Of a DNA stretch of 37,883 nucleotides, positions 28,693-37,615 are shown in pieces. The stretch is from NCBI GenBank assembly GCA_937998345.1, contig CALLDH010000022.1:1-37883 (forward strand), read 5' to 3'. Below the pieces are notes generated by a model. That model had not been told where the DNA came from. It was given only the letters and a program-made list of their open reading frames with translations, and ran no database searches. This DNA comes from an uncultured bacterium. Its GTDB lineage: Bacteria; Myxococcota_A; Polyangia; Polyangiales; Houyiibacteriaceae. Numbering within the stretch: the stretch's first letter is position 1; each line of letters begins with the position of its first letter. The translations under genes and the position numbers were made by a program.

Positions 28693-30003
28693 CTAGGCAT
28701 CGATGGCGGGGGCGTTCTTCAGCGCGAAGCTGACGAACCGCGATTTCACTTGCTCGGACGCTAGGGCCCGTTCGGCCGGGGGCAGCCTCGTGAGCGCCTT
28801 CACCGCGTGGTTGAGGAACGCCGCCCCACGGCTTTCGCTCTCGTCGAAGAGCAGATCGGCGAGGCGGCCGCGCTCGAGCATCTGGCGCACGACGCGTTCG
28901 ATGGTGTTCTCGGGCACATGGCTGGGCTCTGTCCGGCGCTCCATGCGGATCCCCCCTTGGGGGCAGGTCGTGGCGCATACGCCACAGCCGATGCAGAGCT
29001 CGGAATCGAAGTCCGGCCGAAGCTCGTTCTTGCGCTTTCCTTCGGTGCGTGCGGGCGTCATGGCGATGGCCGCGATCGGGCAGGCCCGGGAGCAGCGCGA
29101 GCAGCCCTTGCAGACGTCGGGGTTGTAGTGCGGCTCGAAACCGCTGGGGTTGACCGCCTTCAGGCCGAAGTCGTTGATCGCGGAGAGCTGTTCACAGCAA
29201 CAGGCGCAGCAGTTACAAACATAGGCCGGTTCGTTCTGTACGTTGTCCGCGATCTGGACCAGTCCGAGCTTGCGGGCGTCCGTCACGATGGACAGGGCCT
29301 GTTCTTCATCGATCTCGCGGCCAAAGCCGCGGCGGATGATGAACTCCGCCCCGCCATTGAGCGACAGGCAGATCTCCTGGGGCACGTCGCACGCCTCCCC
29401 CAGGTGCTCCGCTTTGTGGCGGCAGTAGCAGTGAGAGACAGCGATCTGCTCGGCCTCCCGGAGCAGGCTGGTCGTACGCTCCCAGTCGAGCACCTCCGGA
29501 ATGTCGGCGGCCATCACATCCTCGTGCACCATGGCCCGCCCGACGACCGTGTCGTTGCCGAAGACCTCGCGGGCGAAGGTGTCGTCGCCGTGCATGTACG
29601 CGTCCATGGCCTTTGCGACGGACAGCTTGTCGAACATGTCGTGCGCCCGCATCATCGAGAACTCGAAGAAGCCGACCACGGGCGGGGCTAGCAGGTACTT
29701 GGCCTCGCCGGAACTCCGGCTGACCAGGTCCATGACCAGGCCCTTGTCGCAGAGCGGTTCGAGCTTTGCGCGCAGCTCCTCTTCCGGCATGTCGAAGCGA
29801 CGGGCCAGCCGGCTCAGTCGCGTGGGCATCATCGGCATCCGAGACGCCAGCTCGGCCTCCTCGGGGCTGTACATCACCTCGAGCAGCTCGCGCCAGCCTT
29901 GCAGCGCGCGCTCGTCCTCGGGCCTCCGCATGGCGACGGCGTGGTGGTCGAGGCGCTCCATCAGGCCCCGATACTCCTGCTTGAGTTGACTCATGTGTCC
30001 CAT
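28693..30003 (-). CDS. 4Fe-4S dicluster protein with extra Cys-rich motifs and winged-helix-like N-terminus
   Basis: CKGCSRCSRACPIA and CIGCGVCATTCPQGG clusters; HCYCRHKAEHLGEACDVPQEIC and YVCNCCACCC motifs; SD-like GGAGGTGG upstream of ATG at 30003. Confidence 0.8.
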   Translation of the reverse strand: MGHMSQLKQEYRGLMERLDHHAVAMRRPEDERALQGWRELLEVMYSPEEAELASRMPMMPTRLSRLARRFDMPEEELRAKLEPLCDKGLVMDLVSRSSGEAKYLLAPPVVGFFEFSMMRAHDMFDKLSVAKAMDAYMHGDDTFAREVFGNDTVVGRAMVHEDVMAADIPEVLDWERTTSLLREAEQIAVSHCYCRHKAEHLGEACDVPQEICLSLNGGAEFIIRRGFGREIDEEQALSIVTDARKLGLVQIADNVQNEPAYVCNCCACCCEQLSAINDFGLKAVNPSGFEPHYNPDVCKGCSRCSRACPIAAIAMTPARTEGKRKNELRPDFDSELCIGCGVCATTCPQGGIRMERRTEPSHVPENTIERVVRQMLERGRLADLLFDESESRGAAFLNHAVKALTRLPPAERALASEQVKSRFVSFALKNAPAIDA

Positions 30004-30232
30004 GGTCCACCTCCGCCACGAAATGCATGCGAGCTTCGTGCCAGCCCCCGATTCCGGCTTCGCATTGACCAAAACGCCTCGTTAGGCGACGTATCTGCAG
30101 GCGAACGGGCAAGCGATCCGTCGAGCCGGTGTCGCACCGGGTCGCAAGAGATGCGGGGACAGCGCCGGACGCGCAAAAAATGCGGGACCCGGGCGGACGA
30201 TTTCGCGGTGTCCGGGCCCCGGGAGTGCGACC

Positions 30233-30748
30233 ATGCTCGCCATCATGCCTCTGCGCGATCGACCGATGGACGCCTTCCTGGTGTTCTGGTTTTGCTTATT
30301 TGCCGTTTCGTCACTCGTCTTCGAGCAGTTCATCGTGTTTGGCCTCGATCTGTCGGCGACGACCGACGTCTTCGGACGCACCTGGTACTGGTACGCGAGC
30401 TCGTTCGACCCGATCTTTCTCGATACGCCGCTGTGGCTGCGCATCATGTGCACGATCGACGCTTACCTGTTCGGCCCATTCTATCTGGTGCTCATCTATG
30501 CTCTGGTGCGGGAGCAAAACTGGATCCGGATTCCGGCTCTTCTCTACGGCGCTGCAATCGTCTATTCGACGGCCGTCTATTTCGGCTACGAGTTTTTCGA
30601 CCAGGCCAACCGGGCAGAGGCCAACCTCCTCGCCGTGTTCCTCGTCAACATTCCCTTCACGTTCGTTCCGCTGCTTCTCATGTGGAGAATGCGCCGGCCC
30701 AACCCCTTCGGCCTGCGCTCGATCCGGAAGCAAACCGACCCAGGTTGA
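30233..30748 (+). CDS. EXPERA-domain (TMEM97/emopamil-binding-like) four-TM protein
   Basis: MPLRDRPMDAFLVFWFCLFAVSSLVFEQFIVF...WYASSFDPIFLDTPLWLRIMCTIDAYLFGPFYLVLIYALVREQNWIRIPALLYGAAIVYSTAVYF. Confidence 0.65.
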   Translation: MLAIMPLRDRPMDAFLVFWFCLFAVSSLVFEQFIVFGLDLSATTDVFGRTWYWYASSFDPIFLDTPLWLRIMCTIDAYLFGPFYLVLIYALVREQNWIRIPALLYGAAIVYSTAVYFGYEFFDQANRAEANLLAVFLVNIPFTFVPLLLMWRMRRPNPFGLRSIRKQTDPG

Positions 30749-30809
30749 GCCTCACGCTCGAAGTCACTCGTGCTCGAGCCAGGCTCTTGCTACCGTTCCG
30801 CATCCAACC

Positions 30810-31817
30810 ATGACCATGAACCGACGTATTCTTCTGGCGAAGCGTCCCGTGGGGCTGGCGACCCGGGATGATTTCAGTGCCGACGAGCAAGCGATCCCCG
30901 AGCTCCAAGACGGCGAGGCTCTCCTCAAAACGCTCTACATCGGGATCGACCCTACGATTCGCACCTGGCTCTCGACCGCGAAGAGCTACCTGCCGCCCGT
31001 CAGGATCGGCGAGGTCGTGCGCTCAGCAGGGGTGGGCCGCGTAGTCGACTCGAAAAGCGACCGCTTCAAGGCTGGCGACTTGGTGACGCACCTCGTTGGT
31101 TGGCAGGAGTACTCGATGCTCCACGACGACTCGTTCGCCACCGTGTTTCCCGGTTCGATGAATCCGCGGCACACGCTCGGGGTTCTCGGCTCGACAGGGG
31201 TCGCCGCCTACGCGGGCCTCGTCTACGTGGGTCGGCCCAGGGAAGGGGAAACCGTGGTCGTTTCGGCAGCCGCGGGCGCAACCGGTTCCGTGGCCGGTCA
31301 GCTCGCCAAGATCAAAGGCTGCCGCGCCGTGGGGATTGCGGGCAGCGACGAAAAGTGCCGCCACGTCATCGAGAACCTCGGCTTCGATGCGTGCATCAAC
31401 TACAAGGACGACGGGTTTCGCGAGGCGCTCAAGGAAGCGTGCCCAAAACGGGTCGACATCTATTTCGACAATGTCGGTGGCTGGATCCTCAACGAGGTGC
31501 TCGGGCGGTTGAACACGGGTGCGCGTATCGCCCTGTGCGGCGCGATCTCGGTGTACAACGCCGAGAAGAAACCGCCCGGTCCCTCCAATTACCTCAACCT
31601 CATCACCGTACGCGGGCGCATGGAAGGCTTCAACGGCATGGACCATTGGGGTAAGCACTCCGAGATTTCGGCCGAGCTAGCGCGCTACATGGAGGATGGC
31701 AGGCTGAAGAACTACGAAACCGTCGTCGATGGCCTCGATGAAGCATGGCGCTCGGTCAACATGCTGTTCACCGGAGAGAACCTCGGCAAGCTGCTGGTCA
31801 AGGTCGCTGAAAGCTGA
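30810..31817 (+). CDS. MDR-family NADP-dependent oxidoreductase (2-alkenal reductase/prostaglandin reductase-like)
   Basis: MNRRILLAKRPVGLATRDDF..., VVVSAAAGATGSVAGQLAKIKGCRAVGIAGSDEKC, VDIYFDNVGGWILNEVLGRLNTGARIALCGAIS. Confidence 0.92.
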   Translation: MTMNRRILLAKRPVGLATRDDFSADEQAIPELQDGEALLKTLYIGIDPTIRTWLSTAKSYLPPVRIGEVVRSAGVGRVVDSKSDRFKAGDLVTHLVGWQEYSMLHDDSFATVFPGSMNPRHTLGVLGSTGVAAYAGLVYVGRPREGETVVVSAAAGATGSVAGQLAKIKGCRAVGIAGSDEKCRHVIENLGFDACINYKDDGFREALKEACPKRVDIYFDNVGGWILNEVLGRLNTGARIALCGAISVYNAEKKPPGPSNYLNLITVRGRMEGFNGMDHWGKHSEISAELARYMEDGRLKNYETVVDGLDEAWRSVNMLFTGENLGKLLVKVAES

Positions 31818-31854
31818 CAACGGTCGTAAGATGCCTGCGCAGCCGGCGAACCGA

Positions 31855-32697
31855 TCAGGCCATCATCTCGCCCATCTCTCGGAGTTGCGCGATCACATCG
31901 TCGGGCAGCACCGGGGGCTCCTTCCCGACCGCGTAGCAACCCAGGATGATCTCCGCGGTACGCTCGACCACCTCGGTCATGTCGGCAGCCTTGCGTAGGC
32001 TCAGCCCCGCGACCAGTAGGCCGTGGTTCTTGAGAAGCACCGCGTGGGAATCCTCTGCAGCCTTGCCCACTGCTTCCGCCAACTCGGTCGTGCCCGGCAT
32101 GATGAACGGAAGGCGCGGAACCTCGCCGACGAAGGCGGCTTCCGTCGAGATCGGCAGGAAGGGCAGGCCGGTGTTCGCCAGGATCGTCGCGTTAGGGGCG
32201 TGGCAATGGATGACGGCATTCGCGCTCGGTCGTGCCCGGTAGATCGCGAGGTGCACGACGCTCTCGCTCGACGGGGCACCTCCCTCGCCGATCTTCCTTC
32301 CGTCCATGCCTACCTTGACCATGATTTCCGGATTGAGGCCGCCTTTGAACATGCCGCTCGGCGTGATCCAGATGGCTTCCTCTCCGGGGACGCGCACGCT
32401 GACGTTCCCTCCGGTCGCCGTGATGAGCTGGATTCGGTAGAGCTCGTCGACCACGTCGCAAAGCTCGTCCCGTTCATCGCCGACGCGTAGGCGTCCGGCC
32501 GCCATCACGGAGGTCGCCGCCGCAGCTTCGCCGCGCTTTGCCTTCTTCTCTTCGGGGATTCCTGCGGCCATCTCTTCTCCCTCCTTACTGCCGTTCTCGC
32601 ACATACGCTCGTGGACCCGTTCTGCCTTCCTCAGTAGATCCGAAACCGCCCGGCCAGCCGCGTAGGCCCGACGCAGATCCTGCGCCGTCCGCCTCAT
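31855..32697 (-). CDS. Class II aldolase/adducin family protein
   Basis: ITATGGNVSVRVPGEEAIWITPSGMFKGGL...SSESVVHLAIYRARPSANAVIHCHAPNATILA...HAVLLKNHGLLVAG; start uncertain. Confidence 0.85.
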   Translation of the reverse strand: MRRTAQDLRRAYAAGRAVSDLLRKAERVHERMCENGSKEGEEMAAGIPEEKKAKRGEAAAATSVMAAGRLRVGDERDELCDVVDELYRIQLITATGGNVSVRVPGEEAIWITPSGMFKGGLNPEIMVKVGMDGRKIGEGGAPSSESVVHLAIYRARPSANAVIHCHAPNATILANTGLPFLPISTEAAFVGEVPRLPFIMPGTTELAEAVGKAAEDSHAVLLKNHGLLVAGLSLRKAADMTEVVERTAEIILGCYAVGKEPPVLPDDVIAQLREMGEMMA

Positions 32698-32769
32698 GTC
32701 GTGGTGTAGCGCGAATCCCTTGCGTCCAGAGGGGGAGGGGAAAATTACGTATGGACGCCGAACCCCCCC

Positions 32770-34155
32770 ATGCGCATGCAAAGAGTAATGGGACCTCGGT
32801 GCGTCGGCGTGATTTGCGCGCTCGGGACGGTGGTGGCCTGCCCTGCCGTCGCCTGGGCCAACACGGAGCCGAATGCATACGATACCCGGAGCGTCGCGCT
32901 CGCCCAGTCGGGTGTGGCCTTCCTTGAGAGGCCCGCGGCGATCGCGATCAACCCGGCCCTCCTGACCGGCGTCGATAAGTCCTCGTTCTCGGTCATGTTC
33001 AACCCGATCATCGTCAACACCTGCGCGCCGGTCCAGGGCCCAGGGTCCAAGGACTGTACGGGACCGAGCTTAGGACCGCTCGGTTCAGTGTTCTTTGCTT
33101 GGCGACTCACCGAGCGCATGGTCTGGGGCGCCGGGGCATACGTCGAGGTGGGCTACGGCGCGACCTATGACGCCATCCGCAACCTCGATGGCGAGCCCGA
33201 TGAAGTCGTCGGAACCGACCCGCAGGACCTGACGGTTGGATTCTTCATAGGTGAGTTCGCCGTCGGTCCAGCGATCGCAATCACCGACCAAGTGAGCGTC
33301 GGGGTCATGTTGCGTCTTCCGGTTTCTTTCCAAGGTGCGGATACGTACCAGAACGTCGGCGCCGTGAGCGTCCTGCCGAACCCCACGTACACCCGCGTGC
33401 GCAGTGGGAGGGGCGGTGTCGGCGTTCCGAGCGTGCGTCTCGGCTTGTCGTACAAGCCAAACGACATGTGGACGCTCGGCGCGGCGTGGCGCGCCTACAC
33501 CCGGATCGATCTCAGCGGAACCACCGAGTCGGACCTGAGCGCCCCGGGCTTGGAGACCCTGGACGCGCAATCGGCCTGGGTTGTCCCCAACGCCCTCCAG
33601 TTCGGGGCGAGCGTGAAGCTCGTCGACAAGAAGCTCCTTCTTGTGGCGGAGATTCGCATGCAATTCCACGAAGCCAAGAGGCAAGGTAACCAAACCCAGA
33701 TCGTCGTCGTCTCCGTGCCTCCTGGCTCGCCCCCGGGGCTCGAGGACCTGGTCCCGGACGCCACGGTGGCCCCGTTCTACTGGAAGAACGTCTACGCTCT
33801 GAAGACCGGAGCGGAATATCAAGTGATCGAGCTGCTCGCTCTTCGCTTGGGCTTTGGCATCGGCAACTCGAACACCCGCGAGGAGTTTGCCCAGATATTC
33901 ACGAATCCACCCGGAATCACGATGGGAGTCACCGGCGGCATCGGATTCAACTGGGACAAAGTCGACTTCGACCTCGCGACTCTGTTCTTTCGAACCAAGT
34001 ATGCGATCGGGCCTGAGGTGGCCGAGAATCCCGTCATGGTCGACGGGGAGCTCATCAATCTGTGCTCGCGGGACCAGGTGATACGGACCGGTTGCGCGGG
34101 TGACTACACGCAATCGTCGTATTGGCTCTCGGCGCAAGTGACCTACCATTACTGA
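32770..34155 (+). CDS. FadL/OmpP1-like outer membrane transport protein
   Basis: Signal peptide; NAYDTRSVALAQSGVAFLERPAAIAINPALLTG; repeated beta-strand patterns; C-terminal aromatic ...SYWLSAQVTYHY. Confidence 0.75.
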   Translation: MRMQRVMGPRCVGVICALGTVVACPAVAWANTEPNAYDTRSVALAQSGVAFLERPAAIAINPALLTGVDKSSFSVMFNPIIVNTCAPVQGPGSKDCTGPSLGPLGSVFFAWRLTERMVWGAGAYVEVGYGATYDAIRNLDGEPDEVVGTDPQDLTVGFFIGEFAVGPAIAITDQVSVGVMLRLPVSFQGADTYQNVGAVSVLPNPTYTRVRSGRGGVGVPSVRLGLSYKPNDMWTLGAAWRAYTRIDLSGTTESDLSAPGLETLDAQSAWVVPNALQFGASVKLVDKKLLLVAEIRMQFHEAKRQGNQTQIVVVSVPPGSPPGLEDLVPDATVAPFYWKNVYALKTGAEYQVIELLALRLGFGIGNSNTREEFAQIFTNPPGITMGVTGGIGFNWDKVDFDLATLFFRTKYAIGPEVAENPVMVDGELINLCSRDQVIRTGCAGDYTQSSYWLSAQVTYHY

Positions 34156-34176
34156 CCAACGAGCAAGGCGACCACC

Positions 34177-35022
34177 ATGACTCATATCGCAACCATCTTT
34201 GATCCCTTCCGACCTCTGCCTACCGCCGAGCGGAGTCGGCAACTCGATGCCTATCTCGCGTTCCTTCGGGAGCGCGACGGCGAGCCCGACATGCAGGCAC
34301 GCACCCTGTCGGAGCGTGAACGGTTCTTCGACGCGCTCGACCAGGCCCCGCACCGCTCCTCGATCGAGATCGATGCCAATGCGTTTGCCGATGGGCTTGC
34401 AGGCGCGGCGGTTACCGACCGGCGTCTGGTCTGGCTGCTCGCCGCAGCGAAAGCCAATCGAGGGGAGCGTTACGGCGTCGACCTGGTACTCGACAAGGGC
34501 GATCCCCCAACTCTGCCACACGACGTCTTCGTGCCTCTCGAGGAGGTCTATCACACACGAATTCTGCTGGATGCCTGCGCGATCTTCGGCCTCGAGTTCA
34601 CCTTTGAACCACCTCCCGCGCGCACCCGGCGTTTGATCGCGCTGATGGAGCGTAGCCCCGAGTGGATGCGCCTTCCCGTCATCCTGTGTGGCGAAGTGAC
34701 CGGCGCTGCGCTCTTCCAGCTACTGCTCGACGAGCTCGACCTGTTCAAAGACGACCCCGAAGCGGTCGCGCGCCTTCGGATGTTGCTCGAGTCGATCTTG
34801 GTCGACGAGCTAGGACACGTCGCCTATTGCCGCGCTCGCATCGGGCGTACAGGGCTGAGGGCGGCTCGCGCGCTTCTCCCCACAGTCGCTTCCGGCATCG
34901 TGACCGACATTCCCGAGGTTGCGCAGCTCGCCGGGGGCGCTGATCGCTTTATCGAACGTGTTAAGGGCTTCGAGGTCGCGCACGACATCGGCGTGCAAGC
35001 AACGGCATTCCGTCCTGATTAG
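34177..35022 (+). CDS. Hypothetical protein, possible ferritin-like di-iron fold
   Basis: 281 aa with two ExxH motifs (PLEEVYHTRIL and LVDELGHVAYC) plus an intervening helix Glu (LCGEVTGAALF). Confidence 0.6.
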   Translation: MTHIATIFDPFRPLPTAERSRQLDAYLAFLRERDGEPDMQARTLSERERFFDALDQAPHRSSIEIDANAFADGLAGAAVTDRRLVWLLAAAKANRGERYGVDLVLDKGDPPTLPHDVFVPLEEVYHTRILLDACAIFGLEFTFEPPPARTRRLIALMERSPEWMRLPVILCGEVTGAALFQLLLDELDLFKDDPEAVARLRMLLESILVDELGHVAYCRARIGRTGLRAARALLPTVASGIVTDIPEVAQLAGGADRFIERVKGFEVAHDIGVQATAFRPD

Positions 35023-35123
35023 TCAGCTCACAACCAGTGTTCTGGCAATGTAGGACGTAACGAGCTTGGGTATGCGATAGTACGGGAGCTGAACATGTCC
35101 TGCGTTTCGAAGAGGAGGATCCG

Positions 35124-35519
35124 ATGAGCGCACTCGAATGGCTAGCCGCCGCGGCACTGATGACCGGATTGTTTTGGGTTCCGTACGTTCTCGAGCGAAT
35201 GGTTGCGTTGGGGGTGCTTGGGACGATGAAACCAGTCGATCCCGAGGACGAGGCGAAGCAGGCCCTGTGGGCGCGTCGTGCAAAGCGGGCGCACTACAAT
35301 GGCGTCGAGAACCTCGCGGTCTTCGCGACCCTAGTCCTGGTGGCTTTCGCGATGGGGAAGGGCGAGGGGCACGGTATCCTGGTTGCGTCCCAGGTGTACT
35401 TCTGGGCACGACTCGTTCACTTCCCTGCCGGCGCGTTTGGTCTCACGGGCATTCGAACGATGGCGTTCCTTGTCGGCTTCGGTGCACAGGTCGCCGTCGC
35501 GCTCGCGATCTTCTCCTGA
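35124..35519 (+). CDS. MAPEG family membrane protein
   Basis: MSALEWLAAAALMTGLFWVPYVLERM...RAKRAHYNGVENLAVFATLVLVA...VYFWARLVHFPAGAFGLTGIRTMAFLVGFGAQ; RBS GAGGAGG upstream. Confidence 0.88.
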   Translation: MSALEWLAAAALMTGLFWVPYVLERMVALGVLGTMKPVDPEDEAKQALWARRAKRAHYNGVENLAVFATLVLVAFAMGKGEGHGILVASQVYFWARLVHFPAGAFGLTGIRTMAFLVGFGAQVAVALAIFS

Positions 35520-35534
35520 CGAGGACCGCGGACC

Positions 35535-36644
35535 TCAGGCGCGCCGAAGCACGTGACGCCTGAACGCGCGAATCACTGGAATCGGGTCGAGCCAGGCCGA
35601 TGCATCGGCCCGATCGTTGTCGTGCTCGCTGAGCTCTCCGGCGAAACCTTCCGGGATCTGGCTGAAGTGCTCCGACTCGTCCGCGTCTTCGTCGAAGTAG
35701 TGGTACTCGTAGCCGGGTACGAAAAGATCTTCATCCGCGACGACATCGATGGTGCGAACCCCGTAGCTCGATAGCTCCGTCGTCGTCGCCTGCGGAGGAA
35801 TGATCCACACGTGCCTAATGCCTGCCGTGAACAGGTACTGCACCTTGCGATTGGCCGAGAGAATTCGGAATCGCTGGAGCTTTCCGCCGTACATCGCGCT
35901 TCGCATCTCGCTGATCTCGATGATGCCCTTTGCGAAGTCCGGTTCGAAGCCGGCCACGATCTGAAGCGAAGTGGGGTCGTTCTTGCGCGTGAACCGGGCG
36001 ATGCTCCGGCCGCCGTTGATCAGATTCCGGCGGTCCGCTGCAGCTCGACGCCGCGGCTCGGCGAAATCTCGGTACGGCGCAGTGCGCGAGCTCGGCGCGC
36101 TTCGTAGCAGAAGGTAGAGCGCTTCCTCGTCGGTCAGGGCGTGTCGAGTCCTACGATTGAGCGTTTCCAGTGCGGTCTGCATTTCGAACGGCAGATCGGT
36201 AGTCGACTCCACACACTCGGTCACTTCGAACCCACCGCGGGTGAGGACCTTGACGTCTCCTTTGCCAATCCAGAAATCGCCATCCGTCGCAATCACGTGA
36301 GAAGCCGCTCGCCAAACCAAGGAAAGATCCTTGTAAAAGATGCGCGGAAAGATCTCCGTTCGGCCCGTCCTCCGATGCGGCTGCACGAGGTACGCTACGA
36401 AGAACCGCAAGGCCGGATTCTGACGAACGTTCGTCAGGTAGAACTGAGTGCCGAAAAGAGACAGGTGGTACTTCGGCGTATACCCCGAAGACAAAAGTCC
36501 CATCGGGTCGTCTCGTGCTTCCCCGGCAGGGCGAATCTTCGCACCCGAATCGACGAGCTTGCGGAACTTCTGCGCAACCTGTCGAGTCGTCAGCTCGGAA
36601 GGGGCGACACTGGGTACGATGCGAGTGGGGATAGGTGAGGTCAT
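35535..36644 (-). CDS. Hypothetical protein
   Basis: About 370-380 aa ORF (MTSPIPTRIVPSVAPSELTTRQVAQKF...); no recognised domain; no competing family-bearing ORF on the other strand. Confidence 0.65.
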   Translation of the reverse strand: MTSPIPTRIVPSVAPSELTTRQVAQKFRKLVDSGAKIRPAGEARDDPMGLLSSGYTPKYHLSLFGTQFYLTNVRQNPALRFFVAYLVQPHRRTGRTEIFPRIFYKDLSLVWRAASHVIATDGDFWIGKGDVKVLTRGGFEVTECVESTTDLPFEMQTALETLNRRTRHALTDEEALYLLLRSAPSSRTAPYRDFAEPRRRAAADRRNLINGGRSIARFTRKNDPTSLQIVAGFEPDFAKGIIEISEMRSAMYGGKLQRFRILSANRKVQYLFTAGIRHVWIIPPQATTTELSSYGVRTIDVVADEDLFVPGYEYHYFDEDADESEHFSQIPEGFAGELSEHDNDRADASAWLDPIPVIRAFRRHVLRRA

Positions 36645-36750
36645 GGTCGCGTGTGAGGTAGCCCAGTAGCCGCGCACAGTCGATTTTCGATCGTCAACTT
36701 GGCCCGTATATCACACGTTTTGTGCTCCCCGCGGTACAGTGAAGCAATCG

Positions 36751-37596
36751 ATGTCGATCCGGAACAAGAATGTCTTCATCACTGGGCCGACCGAAGGGAT
36801 TGGCAAAGCCACCGCGTTTGCGCTGGCGAAACAGGGGGCGAACCTCCATCTGCTGTGTCGCAACCCGAGCAAAGCACAGGCGCTCCGGGAGGAGCTGCGG
36901 TTTCTCTACGGTGACGTGCAAGTCGAGCTTTACATCGCTGATCTCGGCAACTTTCAGCAGGTGCGCGATGCCGCCGAGGCTTTCGTTCGCCGGAACGAGC
37001 CGCTCCACGTGTTGATCAACAACGCCGGCGTGATCAACACCCAGCGGATCTTGCTAGACAACGGGCAAGAGCAGATGTTCGCAGTGAACCACCTCGGCCA
37101 TTTCCTCCTCACACAGTTGTTACTCGCGCGGCTCGAGGAAGCAGAGCAAGGGCGCATCATCGCCGTTTCGTCGGACGCGTATATGTTCTGCCGTGGGATT
37201 CGCTTCGATGACCTGCAGTGGAGCTCCGGTTTCAGGACGTTTCGAACCTACGGTCACTCCAAGCTTGCGAACATCTTGTTCGTCCGCGAGTTGTCGAAGC
37301 GTTTGCAAGGCACCCAGGTGACCGCCAACGCCCTGCACCCCGGAGCCGTCAGGAGCCGCCTGGGCGCGCAGAACAACTGGTACGCCGGCCACGTGATGAT
37401 CTTGGTGACACCATTTCTCCGTTCCGCTGAGCGCGGCGCAGCCACCAGCTTGTATCTCGCGACCTCCGAGGAGGTCAGGAACATCAGCGGTGAGTACTTC
37501 GTGGATTGTCAGGTGAAGCGGACCAGATCCTGGGGCCGGGATGCATCACAGGCGCAGAGGCTCTGGGAGGTCAGCGAGCAACTGGTCGCGCTCTAG
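36751..37596 (+). CDS. Short-chain dehydrogenase/reductase (retinol dehydrogenase-like SDR)
   Basis: VFITGPTEGIGKATA (TGxxxGIG), LINNAGV, VSSDA, YGHSK catalytic motif. Start may be 36739 or 36751. Confidence 0.9.
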   Translation: MSIRNKNVFITGPTEGIGKATAFALAKQGANLHLLCRNPSKAQALREELRFLYGDVQVELYIADLGNFQQVRDAAEAFVRRNEPLHVLINNAGVINTQRILLDNGQEQMFAVNHLGHFLLTQLLLARLEEAEQGRIIAVSSDAYMFCRGIRFDDLQWSSGFRTFRTYGHSKLANILFVRELSKRLQGTQVTANALHPGAVRSRLGAQNNWYAGHVMILVTPFLRSAERGAATSLYLATSEEVRNISGEYFVDCQVKRTRSWGRDASQAQRLWEVSEQLVAL

Positions 37597-37608
37597 AGTG
37601 GCGCGACC
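37584..37608 (+). terminator. Candidate hairpin at the end of the SDR gene
   Basis: GGTCGCGC-tctagagtg-GCGCGACC: perfect 8-bp stem spanning the SDR stop codon; no T tract follows. Confidence 0.35.
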
Positions 37609-37615
37609 GAGTCGA

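Noticed and set aside
33085-34554. 489-aa minus-strand ORF
   Set aside because: Antisense to the FadL-like and di-iron-like CDSs, which have signal peptide and motif support; no family features in the minus-strand translation
36471-36490. CTTCGG..CCGAAG 6-bp hairpin
   Set aside because: Short stem inside a coding region, expected by chance
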